From NCBI GenBank assembly GCA_016630905.1, contig WBMQ01000004.1, positions 2,108,001 through 2,172,000 of the forward strand: a stretch of DNA of 64,000 bases, given 5' to 3'. The notes under the pieces were generated by a model that had not been told where the DNA came from, did not search any database, and was given only the letters and a program-made list of their open reading frames with translations. The translations under genes were made by a program, and so were the position numbers. Positions 34,061 to 44,202 of the stretch are shown piece after piece (the first letter of the stretch is position 1; each line of letters begins with the position of its first letter). This stretch comes from Capillidium heterosporum. Lineage: Eukaryota > Entomophthoromycota > Entomophthoromycetes > Entomophthorales > Capillidiaceae.

Positions 34061-35456
34061 CTATGAATCGTTAGTCCTAGCAGCATCCTTTGTATTACCT
34101 AATGTCTTGAACATCAACTGATCATCAGTGTATTCGTTGTTTGGAGTCGTCAAGAGCTTGTCACCGGTGAAGATAGAGTTGGCACCAGCCATGAAACACA
34201 TCGCCTACAGAAATAAATTTTATGTTAGGTCACTTTCATTCATATACAATAAGGATATAATGTAATTTACCTGTTCTTGAGCAGAGAAACGAACTCTGCC
34301 GGCAGATAGGCGAACCATAGCTTTGGGCATAACTATACGGGCAGTCGAGATCATTCGTACCATTTCGAAGATGTTGACAGGCTAAACACTATGTTAAAAA
34401 ACGTCGATCAAAACGCTACCTCTTGATCTTCAAGTGGAGTTCCTTTAACGGCAAGTAAAGCGTTTACAGGAACGGATTCAGGATGGATAGGTAGGGTAGC
34501 CAATGTTGTAAGTAGTCCAACACGATCTTCTTCAGACTCTCCTAGACCGATAATACCACCTGAACAAACCGAAATACCAGCCTGCTGGGCATTGTTGATG
34601 GTTGTAAGTCTTTCATCGTAGGTACGAGTCGTAATAATCTAATTTATGGTATTAGGCTAAGCAGCAATAAGTTTTACCTTGGGATAGAACTCACGAGACG
34701 TATCTAAATTATGGTTGTAGGCTGTCAACCCGGCGTCTTTGAGAGCTTTAGCCTGTTGCTCATCCAACATACCTAAAGTGCAGCAAACCTCCATACCCAT
34801 GCCCCTATTATGGTTAGTACTTGTAATCAAAAATGCATACTTTATTTCAGTGATATGGTTCAAAATCTTTTTGAAGTTCGTCTTACGACCTTTAACGTCA
34901 CGCCAGGCAGCACCCATGCAGAATCTAGTCGATCCAGCCTGCTTAGCTTTACGGGCGGCTTCCAAGATAACACCAGACTCCAACATCTTTTCGGCTTTGA
35001 CTACCGTATCGTACCTAGAGGATTGGGGGCAGTACTTGCAATCTTCACTACAGCCACCAGTTTTGATGGATAGCAGGGTGCATTGCTGGACAGCTCTTGG
35101 ATCATGGTTCTGACGGTGTACTTGAGCCTTTTATAAAAGTTAATAAAAGTAGTTGGCAACAATATTACGCCGTAGAACAGCAGTTCCAACAATGGTGAGT
35201 CAAAAATAGCCTGCACCTCTTCACGAGTCCAGTCATTGCGAATAGGTCCGTTGGCGTACTTGGCAGCTGCTGAAACATCTCTTCCCCAGTTGTTGCCAGG
35301 GTTAGGAGATTGATCAACTGAAGCGAACTTCAATTTGGTACTGGTCGTAAACTTTGAGATGCTAGATTTGTTGTAGTTCAAAGCATTTTTCAAAACGAGC
35401 TTAGAGATTGGAGCTGTTAAGCTGAGGGAAGGCTTTAATACGCGACGTGCTAGCAT
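34061..35456 (-). CDS. BIO2: Biotin synthase
   Basis: A radical-SAM enzyme that inserts sulfur into dethiobiotin, the last step of biotin synthesis, in mitochondria. About five exons; exon 1 is 35456-35169 and exon 2 starts at 35127. The N-terminus ([20 protein letters not shown]) is Arg/Ser-rich and amphipathic, a probable mitochondrial presequence. Then come [20 protein letters not shown], the cluster motif [14 protein letters not shown] (CxxxCxxC), [58 protein letters not shown] and MRLSAGR-type residues in [13 protein letters not shown]. The end is [19 protein letters not shown] followed by a short tail. All cluster-binding residues are present. Confidence 0.96.
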
Positions 35457-36360
35457 GACTACTTAAAGAAACTATAAATACAAAGTAAGTCCCAGTGCTC
35501 TGACAATATTTGAGTTGCTATGTATCTTAACCCACTTACCTGAACTTGAAAAACAACTGTAGAAAAGTTCCATAGATTCCAATCTGCATTTAAACGTAAC
35601 CAAAATCCCATTCTAAAATTTAGCTAATGAAATGAATAGTTGGTGCAAAATATATCATCCCGTTGCCTAATTTGGAACTATAAACTTTTCAGGAATAACT
35701 AATTGCGTCGCGTTGCTTTATTTAGCCGATAGCTATTGGCCACAATAGGTGGAATGTAACGATGTTTGGATTATTCTATTTGAAATCACAAGATTAGGAC
35801 CAGCTCCAGAACTGCACTATCTTGAGATCCAATCTGCTACCCACGAAACCTATAAGCTGTTGATCATGAAGATCTGGGGATGTATTCCTGTCCAGTAAAA
35901 TGTTCAAGATTTAATCAAATATCCACTCTGTTCTGATTTAGAATATAGTTTTCTCTTAATATAGCTTGATAGAACTTTTACTCCAGATTAGAACAGAGGG
36001 ATATGTAACCAGTTTCGCCTATCCCTACTTTATTACCAAGCAAATCTATAACTATCGTAAATAAGACTTGTTGGCAGTTGTGTAAATGCATATAGACCTG
36101 CTAGCGGGCACGGAGATTAGAGACGGTGCTAGTATGGCTGAGATAGTTGTTGAAATATCCAACTGCTTGCTTTTAAAATATACAGCCATATCGAAACTAT
36201 TATGCTATACTAATCCCGTACACAGCAATTTGGAAAACCTGCCATTTTGATTTGCTGCAAATATCTAAATGATTTAAAGTTTGCAACTTCAGCAACAATG
36301 CTCAAGGTCCCAACTTCCAGCAAAAAGAAAACTTCAAAATACCTTTGCTGAAGAACTAGA
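35457..36360. other. Intergenic region between divergent BIO2 and the NCE101-like gene
   Basis: About 0.9 kb that should contain both promoters. No specific site was recognised. Confidence 0.45.
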
Positions 36361-36697
36361 ATGTTTAAAATCCCCAACCAAAAATTTACCTATATAATAT
36401 CTCCGTAAGTCCATACCTACTTTTATAAACTTGGTCAGCTAACTAGCTTTTCTAACCATATGAATTTTAAATAGTTTAGGGGATTCTGCATTAGCATTTC
36501 TATGCGGTAGTCTAAGCTACTTCAGCTATGAGCGAAATTCTAAAGATATAACAGGTCGACCTAGCGACATAACTTTGTTTGAGTTGGTGAAGTTACGTTT
36601 ACAAACAAGGTTAGCAACTTTTAAAGTCAAAGAGAGTAAAAAGGAAGAGGATATCGAATGGAAGGATTTGATGGACCAGATTAAAGAAGAAAAATAG
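36361..36697 (+). CDS. Small membrane protein resembling NCE101
   Basis: Two exons (36361-36404 and 36475-36697) separated by a 70-bp intron with a TTCTAAC branch point give 88 residues. A single membrane segment follows the intron, LGDSALAFLCGSLSYFSYER, then GRPSDITLFELVKLRLQ. NCE101 proteins of fungi show the same arrangement: a short helix ending in YY.YE or YF.YE, then a GR......TL.EL motif. In yeast, NCE101 was linked to export of leaderless proteins. The C-terminal ~25 residues are charged and longer than usual. The gene is too short for standard ORF cut-offs in either exon; support comes from the splice and the motif order. Confidence 0.5.
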
Positions 36698-37229
36698 AAT
36701 GGACATGTTATTAAATAGCTTATAGCATTTATTTGAATGATAGTAAGTTACATTTTAAGGTTTAATTCGATTGTTTTCCAGTAGTTATAAATTACATTCC
36801 ATAGCCGTGTACTTGTTTAATCAAAAACCCAGGTCAAATAGAGGTGCTAGTAAAGAACTTTTATTGAACATTTGTATGTATAGTTCGAGTTGGTATAATT
36901 AAGGGCTATCAAAATACTGAATATAACCTAAGCGGGGGCTTAAACCGTTATTGACAAACCTGATTATTCAAGTTATAAAAAGTTTTATACAGTTAGTCCA
37001 GTCGCTAATAGCGAGATATTTATGTACTTGTTAGAAAAAAACTATAAACTAAACTGATAACTATATATCTCGAGTTTTAGAAGAAATATTTCAAACTATA
37101 ACGACAAAGTAGCTGGGATTGGCTGTATTGGCAGCGGTAAGAATCTAAATTCGATAAACTGAGTTGAAGGAAATTTGATTATCCTCTCTATACTTTCCCA
37201 ATACCAACTATCTTCAACTAAAGAAACAA
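36698..37229. other. Intergenic region
   Basis: About 0.5 kb between two plus-strand genes. AT-rich, no recognisable feature. Confidence 0.45.
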
Positions 37230-38273
37230 ATGTCTACCATCAAATCACAAACGTATTTAACTACCAACCACTCTACAAGTGAAACAAAAGGTATTGTTAT
37301 GTCGCTTAAAATGTTAACTTTTATTTATAGATAATTCGAATCTATCCAAGCTTTTAGGTAAATTTACAATTGATAAATTCAGCAACTTAGCATAACCAAG
37401 AACATTCGGCTATCAATGTAGATTTTAGAGATTTAAATAAACATGAGAGAAAGAGTAGAAGTTTAAAAAGTACTCAATTCTCAAAGCGAACTTCCGAGAA
37501 AAATGTCGAATTCGAATACTGGGATAGTAGGAAGTATGGATATAAGAAGCTAGTTAGTTCATTCAAGCACGAAACTAAACCTCTCCATGAAGCTATGAAG
37601 AATTTTCAGCAAAAGATGAAGAATTTCGAACAAGAGTATAAGGACAAAGATAGCCATAAATTTAGCCTACCAATGTCGACTCCCAAAGTTAATGAAATAA
37701 GGATTCTTGACAATTTGGATGGAGTATGTTTTTCTATTTACTTTATAAATTAAAAAATATTATTTAGGATATAGATCCATTAAAACAATCAATTAGCAGT
37801 TCAACTTTGCCGGTAATTTTAATTTCTACTTTCACATTTTAATCCTTTTAGTGTTCTATCACTGAAATTGATCCACCAAAAGAAAGTCGGGCCACCACCA
37901 CCTTGAAATTGTTTAATAACGAAGAGTTGAAGCTTATCAATAGGGTAGTAGGCCTAAGTAAGAAGCAAGAGCGCCTCACTGGAAAATCTGATTTGAAACA
38001 TACTTTACTCGAGACGCTGCAGCTCGAATATCGAGGATTATCAAAGTTGAAGCTTTTATGATAATGTTTGCTAACCTTTTTTATAATTTTAGGTTATACG
38101 ATACTATGCTACAGGAATATTTAGATGATAAGAGTGAAGCCCAGCTTGACGTTGTTTTACAAACTCAGATCAAGTTGAAGATGCTCAAGGTAGATTTTTA
38201 ACTTAATACCCAAGAGCTTTTTCTGATAGTTGTATTTTAGTTGGAACAGATGAATATTGTCAAGCAACTTTAA
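37230..38273 (+). CDS. Coiled-coil protein of unknown function
   Basis: About eight exons separated by introns of roughly 40-50 bp give some 250 residues. The start ATG at 37230 opens MSTIKSQTYLTTNHSTSETK. The largest exon (37424-37723) is strongly charged and helical: VEFEYWDSRKYGYKKLVSSF, then KNFQQKMKNFEQEYKDKD. A later exon has LKLINRVVGLSKKQERLTGK and a C-terminal helix ending KLEQMNIVKQL. The frame stays open through every proposed junction, which supports a real gene. I do not recognise a family. The layout suggests a structural or scaffold protein, but this is only inference. Confidence 0.6.
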
Positions 38274-39051
38274 CATTTGCAACTACTTATTCGTTTCAGA
38301 TATAGATACATAATTCGAATTATGTATATAGGAGCAAATACAGTTATTGTTTTGAGAATTCTAATACTTTGTGGTTGGATATGTCGCTTGATTGGTGATG
38401 CTAGATGGCAAATAGCATCTTTCTATTTTAACTAACTAAACAATTCCCTTCTATTTATATTTTTTGTTTACTTGATAACAACATTATTTTGAATTGAGTT
38501 TAAACTACCAGACATGCATGCTTTACTAATATAGCAGGCGAATGCTGAAAGATAAAGCCTGAGAATAATGATCATATAACAACTTTATATCGGAAATAAT
38601 GTTTTAGTGTGATGCTTCTTTTAATATATATGCAGCTAAGTTGCCATATTTCTTTATACTACTATAGTGTTACATTCTTATACATATTTTAAGCACCTAT
38701 CGCTTGAGATATTCCCATCTTAAGTATTGGATGGACTTCACTTTAATAAGTATATGGTATTCTTTAGATTTTATTATAAGAAAGCTCCCTAATGGAAATA
38801 GCTAAGAATTTTTGCATTATAGAGGGATCCAGCTATATTCTAGTGCCTATACCAATGATTCCTAGCCTTCTTTAGGCCTGCGGATCTCTAGGTTGAAAAT
38901 GTTGTTTCAAATGTATTCCAATTAACCTCGAACAGAACAAAATAAACATTTGAAGCACAGTTTATTATTGGTTGGGAAACCAACCAATTCTATAAAAAGT
39001 CCTTTAATAAAACTTTTCAACTTTTCGATATTCAAGACTATATCACTTGCA
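38274..39051. other. Intergenic region
   Basis: About 0.8 kb between two plus-strand genes. It includes a perfect 10-bp inverted pair ATAATTCGAATTAT near 38310. No gene seen. Confidence 0.45.
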
Positions 39052-40217
39052 ATGGCCAATTCAAAGAAGAGTACCAAAGAGAATTCAGCAGCTCAAATCG
39101 ACTTGAAGAATCTGGTAGTTAATTTGTTGAAGTTGAAGGAGGAGGTTGAAGTTTCCTTTGAGTTTGAACATAAATTCGATAATATAAACTTTAAAAAAGA
39201 TCTAGGTAAGTTTTCAAATGTAAAATTTCATTTTATATATTGATTTTATTTTTAGTAACTTTAAGTAAATCAATTCGCAAAGAGATCACCAAATTTTCCA
39301 TCAGCTTCAAGCCACCAAGTACCATAAAAGAAAGCGATGTTATCTGCAAAAGTTTACTCGAACTATTCGTCCAACTTAACTTAGTCGTACGTTCTATACC
39401 GAAGGATATTAGTGAGCTCTATCAAAAGCAGTTGATTGATTTAGTAAAGCTTACTTTAAGCGCCACCATCAACTTAGTAAATGCCTTTCTAGTAACCCCA
39501 GTTGCTATTGAAGATAGCAATACAAAATTGAATATCTGTATCGGTATTAGCGACCAAGCTGAGGGTAAAGATAGCTACGAAAGGTTAACTGGATTAGTTT
39601 GGATGAATTGCGACAAGCTTACCAACTTCTTCAAAAACAGTTTGGACTTATTCAATCACTATTCCGACCAAACTACCAACCAACTTGAAGATGTCGTTGA
39701 AGAGATGGAGGAGTTATTTGCCAAGGCTAAGAAGGAAGTCAATAAAAGTAACGATGTAGATAATCTTGATAATGAGGAAGACATAGAAGAGAATGAGAGT
39801 GAAGAATCGGATTGCAATTCGGATTTCGAAGATTTAGACTTTGACCAAAGAAGTTTATCGGTTATAGATGATAGCTTAATGGCCATAAAGCTAAGCCTAA
39901 AGTTCCTAAGGTTTATCAAAGCGCAGTTCAAAGTTATCTACGACGACCAAAGTATCAATTCCAAAATTAGTGAGAAAAGTGTAGACAAAGTGTTAAAACT
40001 ACTGAAAGGTATAGAAGATGAGGCAGATGAAATCGGTAGTTTACTTTGGGAACTCAGCATTGACCAAGTTTTAGCTACCAACTTGACCTTTGTTCAATTG
40101 AATTTAAAAGTTTTGGATATCATTGTGGAGTCCAATGGGAAGGTTAACCTCGATAAGTTGAAGGAGTATAGAGTTAAGTTTTCTGATTTGGTTAGCAAAA
40201 TCAAATCAGACGTTTAG
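39052..40217 (+). CDS. GCIP / cyclin-D1-binding protein 1-like protein
   Basis: Two exons (39052-39205, 39256-40217) separated by a 50-bp intron give 371 residues. The central part contains ERLTGLVWMNCDKLTNFFKN followed by LEDVVEEMEELFAKA. This matches the TG.VW.ACD....P....A and VKDALEEMEE segments of the GCIP (CCNDBP1) family. An acidic low-complexity linker (EEDIEENESEESDCNSDFED) follows, then a helical C-terminal half. In animals the protein binds cyclin D1 and helix-loop-helix factors; fungal members are uncharacterised. The upstream frame to 38950 also encodes residues but starts with a non-optimal context; I prefer the ATG at 39052. Confidence 0.6.
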
Positions 40218-40296
40218 TGAAGTTGGTTTAATGGCTTATAGTAATAAAAATATACCTTATCTAACTTTTTATAAAGGAGTAGGTATTAAATTTATT

Positions 40297-41256
40297 TTAC
40301 TCGTTTACAAACGAATCTTTGAACATACGTCGGACTTTGACTATAAACTGACATAGGTTGATTTTGTGTATGTTGACTTCCTCCATCAGCTCATCGACCT
40401 TAGTGAGTGGTGGTTGACATTCGATAACTAGAGACATCGGTCATTTCAATATAAAACTATCAAGTATTACCTTTGTACTTTGGAGATTCGACATCAATAA
40501 CTACACTAGCTAACTGGTTGGTTTGGTTTATATGTTCGAAGACGAATTGGATATGGCCATCTTTGTTTCTAATGTACAGGCCTAGGCTGTATTCTAATAT
40601 CTGAATCTCCTGAATGATTTTAGCTTGTTCTAGAGTAAACTTGGTATGGGTATCATCGTGTTCTAAGTAAATGGTATGACTATGAGTTAAATGAAGTAGG
40701 ATTTACCTGCTTTATACTTGTAAACTATGTCCTTCAATTCGGTTACCGATCCATCTAAAATTTGATTCTGCTTGCTGAGGTCGTTTAGTTCCACCACCAA
40801 CCGCTTTTGCTCGGATTCCAAGTCCAATATTACCTTTTCTTTGAGCTCAAATTCTAAATAAACATGTGAATAAGTTAAAAAGAGTATAAAACAACTACCT
40901 TCTTTCATTTTTATAAGTTCGTTTTCGGCTTGATTCAATTCAACGTCCACATCAGTTGTTTCATCTTGAATACTTTGAAATTTGGTTTTAAATTTGGGCA
41001 AGCTGACATTTAGAAGTTCCTTTAACTTGTCCAATTGGGATTTCAAATTGAACTGTAAGTTATCGACGCATTCTTTTGCTGACTTGACTTCGTCATCGAG
41101 AAAGTCTAAAGAAGGTAAGTTGGAGGCCAAGGGTATGTTCTTGGTATCATAGTACTGCTTCAACTCTGCTTCTAGCTTTTCCAAGTTGGTTGTCGGTTTA
41201 GTTGGGTTGGGCTTTACCCTTTTACTTGAGGTTTGTTCCCCTTCGTTGTTCTCCAT
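40297..41256 (-). CDS. SPC25: Kinetochore protein Spc25 (Ndc80 complex)
   Basis: Spc25 forms the globular kinetochore-proximal head of the Ndc80 complex together with Spc24. About four exons with short introns. The N-terminal ~150 residues form a coiled coil with abundant Leu, Lys and Glu. After it the exons encode LEYSLGLYIRNKDGHIQFVF and EHINQTNQLASVVIDVESP, then KVIECQPPLTKVDELMEEVN and FIVKVRRMFKDSF. This matches the Spc25 globular domain consensus: LGL.I....G..LQF.F..ID, then Y.V..C.PPL, then FI..IR..F. The N-terminus has a basic patch SSKRVKPNPTKP. The gene is convergent with the GCIP-like gene. Confidence 0.78.
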
Positions 41257-42422
41257 GATTCTTTCTGGCTGATGTAAAAATGGAATTTCAAAACTTTTGG
41301 ATTCCTATTGTTCAAACTTTAGTTCACAAAACTTACGTCATAATTTGAGGTGTAAATTCAAAGATCTTTGGAATGGGAAACAGCAGTTTTTACGAGATAC
41401 ATTCCTTTTAACTATCATCAAAGCTTAACGAATTTCCAACTGCATTTTGATAAACTTGATAATCAGCTTAATTCACTTAATTACATTCCAATAAACTCTT
41501 TATTCATCATTTAATACTTCCAGCTATATATCGAAAAAGCTTTTAGCTATCATAACTTTCCAATCCCATAGGCCTTTTGAACTTTTAATTCCCAGCTGTG
41601 TTTCGAAAAGTTTAATAGCTTACCCAATCTACTTTGTCAATCTCAGTAATACTTGGCCAGTCCACGAGGCACTTCCTCGAGGCCTTACTAAATGGCCCCT
41701 TAAATCTCAAAATTTGCAGCTTTATGGCAAGTCCTCACCAGCTGAAAGTAGTTGGGATCTAAATTCTTGTAACTTTCAGCTGTAGTTCGCCGTTGTGAGC
41801 TGTTAAATAACATTTTCTAGTTTTGGGTTATCAAATAACGAACATTGCCTTTTCGAAATTCAAATAGTATATAGAAACAGCTTGCTGTAGCGTGCCAAAT
41901 ATACTTCACCAATCTAGAACTAAAGCCTACAAAATCTGGAGGGAAAATCGGCGGAAAATTCAATGTTCCGTTCAATGATCAAATTAGCCATGAGGATGAC
42001 AAATGAAAGTGGTGAGCTTTAGAAATCCAGCTATCTCCATTGGTAAGTTTAATTTAGCAACATAAGGTAGGCTTTAAATGCGACTTTTGGGACTGACCTG
42101 TCATTTGAAAAATGGCGAGACATGTTAGGGAAATTTGGTAGATCATTCATGTTGCGTAGTAGAGGTAGCTTCATTTCCCGCTGAAATGGGGTAAGTTTAG
42201 CTAATCATTCGAACGTTGGCTTTGTAATGTGGTTATAGTGTTTGAGATTTGGAAATTTGAACACCTTTCAAATTGCTTTAGTTATCAATTAATTAAAGCG
42301 TTCAATTTCCCACCTTATTTATTTGTCGAGTATACCAAGGTAAAGTTTACATGTAAGTATCTGCTACTAACCCAAAGCTATGTCTACTTAAGCCTATTTA
42401 AACGAAAAGTACCCAACCTAAA
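41257..42422. other. 1.2-kb divergent intergenic region
   Basis: Between divergently transcribed SPC25 and TFIIB-2. A short motif recurs: CAGCTATATATCGAAAAAGC (about 41522), CAGCTGTGTTTCGAAAAG (about 41595) and CAGCTGTAGTTCG (about 41771). It could be a regulatory element or a decayed repeat. A 66-codon frame just upstream of TFIIB-2 (42229-42429) is probably leader sequence. Confidence 0.45.
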
Positions 42423-43433
42423 ATGTTAACTAAAACTAATCCATCCCAATCGCTACCAACCTCTATCGATCAACCCAATGGGTACCGCGACCTCAATGTC
42501 CGACTCATGTGTAAAAACTGCCGGAACCCAGTACCAAACATAATCGAAGAGTTCTCCCAAGGAGATCTGGTATGTGGGGATTGTGGTTTGGTTCTAGGTG
42601 ACCGTATCATAGATACACGTTCGGAGTGGCGCACCTTCGCCAACGACGAAGGAGATGACCCTTCACGTGTAGGAGCGGCGGCCGATCCTTTACTAGAAGG
42701 TTCCCAGCTTGATACCACCATTTCGACGGCAGGTATGACAGGCTCAGTAGGTAAGGCGTTGAGCCGTACTTTAAACCGGGCCAACCCCGCTTCCAAAGCG
42801 GAACGTAACCGTATGCAGGCTTACAAAGATATCGCAAACTACTGTGAATCGGCTCAGTTTCCCAAGTCAGTGACTGAACTGGCCAAGTCTATCTATAAAC
42901 GGGTCGATGAGACCAAATCTATGGCCAACAAGCGGGCCGAATATATCATCGCAGGCTCCATCTACCTGGCTTGTCGTCAGGAGGGTGTTGCCCGTACCTT
43001 CAAGGAAATTTCGGCTATCACCAACTTACCCTCCTCTGACATTGGCAAAAGTTTCAAGATGATTAGCAACTTATTCGAAAAGAATATGAAGACGCGTACT
43101 ACTTCTACCTCTGATCTCATGGGTAGATACTGCAACGTACTTCAGCTTTCAATGGAGATTCAACTGGCCGCCACCGATTTGGCCCAAAGTGCAACTAGAC
43201 TCGTCGATGAGTTGGCTGGACGTAGCCCGGTTTCGGTAGCTGCCGCCTCCATCTACTTCACCAGCCACCTCTTCAACTGTCCGGTTAGTGCCCAGAACAT
43301 CTCGTTGGCGACTGGTGTAAGTCCCTCCACCATAAAGAGTGCTTACAAGTACTTGCTCAAGGAGAAGTCACGTCTAGTTGATATCTCCAGTTACTCATCC
43401 AACGTTTCCTTCAACTCTTTACCCGAGTACTAA
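42423..43433 (+). CDS. SUA7: Transcription factor TFIIB (paralogue 2)
   Basis: A second complete, intronless TFIIB of 336 residues. The zinc ribbon has C30, C33, C51 and C54, and the B-reader region IIDTRSEWRTFANDEGDDPS is identical to paralogue 1. The cyclin repeats are clearly diverged: SMANKRAEYIIAGSIYLACR replaces LRISSKTGLIAACIFCACR, and ETKSMANK or NMKTRTTSTSD loops differ. Both fold cores (RQEGVARTFKEISAIT and AGRSPVSVAAASIYFTSHLF) are intact, so both paralogues look functional. Divergence in the TBP- and DNA-contacting core, with an unchanged reader, suggests a specialised rather than a redundant role. The nucleotide sequences also differ widely, so the duplication is old. Confidence 0.95.
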   Translation: MLTKTNPSQSLPTSIDQPNGYRDLNVRLMCKNCRNPVPNIIEEFSQGDLVCGDCGLVLGDRIIDTRSEWRTFANDEGDDPSRVGAAADPLLEGSQLDTTISTAGMTGSVGKALSRTLNRANPASKAERNRMQAYKDIANYCESAQFPKSVTELAKSIYKRVDETKSMANKRAEYIIAGSIYLACRQEGVARTFKEISAITNLPSSDIGKSFKMISNLFEKNMKTRTTSTSDLMGRYCNVLQLSMEIQLAATDLAQSATRLVDELAGRSPVSVAAASIYFTSHLFNCPVSAQNISLATGVSPSTIKSAYKYLLKEKSRLVDISSYSSNVSFNSLPEY

Positions 43434-44202
43434 ACTTAGGTATCGATGTCGGGTCTACCCTTTGGGTTGACAGTAGGATAAGTTTCTTTTTCAATGCTCT
43501 AAACAACTGCCAGGTTATCTGCCTGCCTTCCACCACCTCGTTGACTTAGGACAGCAGGACATGGATATTTTAACTTTAATTGTGCTCTCAGATATTTAAG
43601 TAAACATGAATGATTTCTCTAAAATATTGATATAATATTGAATATTTATACTATTGGCTAGCCTCCCAATTTATTTTATTGCTTTTTATATATTCGGTTT
43701 TAATAAAGACATATATTAATCTATTAATTGGATGATTGATATAAAATATACATTGCTAGTATAACTTTTTATTGTGTAGTTCTAAAATATAGATGGTGTG
43801 AACTTAAAAAGTAAATATCTTTATAAGATGATATCCGACATTATTTGAATTTCTTCTACCTAGACAACATTGATGCATTATCTTTAGATAATGAATTACA
43901 GTTCTAACTGAAGTTATACTCGGACCTCAACTGTCTTCAGTTAATACCTTAAGGCTGAAAATTAGCTGAAGTCATATAGCTCAGCTTACTAATACCAGTT
44001 GATTGCTGTTAAAGGTAGGACCAGTCAGGTATGCTAATTGATTTACTTCATTAAAAGTTCAATAAGCGAATTTTATCTGGACTGAAAAGAACTTTTCAAT
44101 ATAGAGTATATTTACACTTTAATTAGTCATTTTATGATCAAACACTTCCCAAATAGTACTATAAATGCATTAAAATTGTATATTATAAACATCTCAGCTA
44201 TA
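43434..44202. other. Intergenic region next to the right arm
   Basis: About 0.77 kb. The final ~40 bp show weak similarity to the left-arm flank 14568-14610 (TATTT...TTTAATGCATTT). Otherwise no recognisable feature. Confidence 0.45.
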
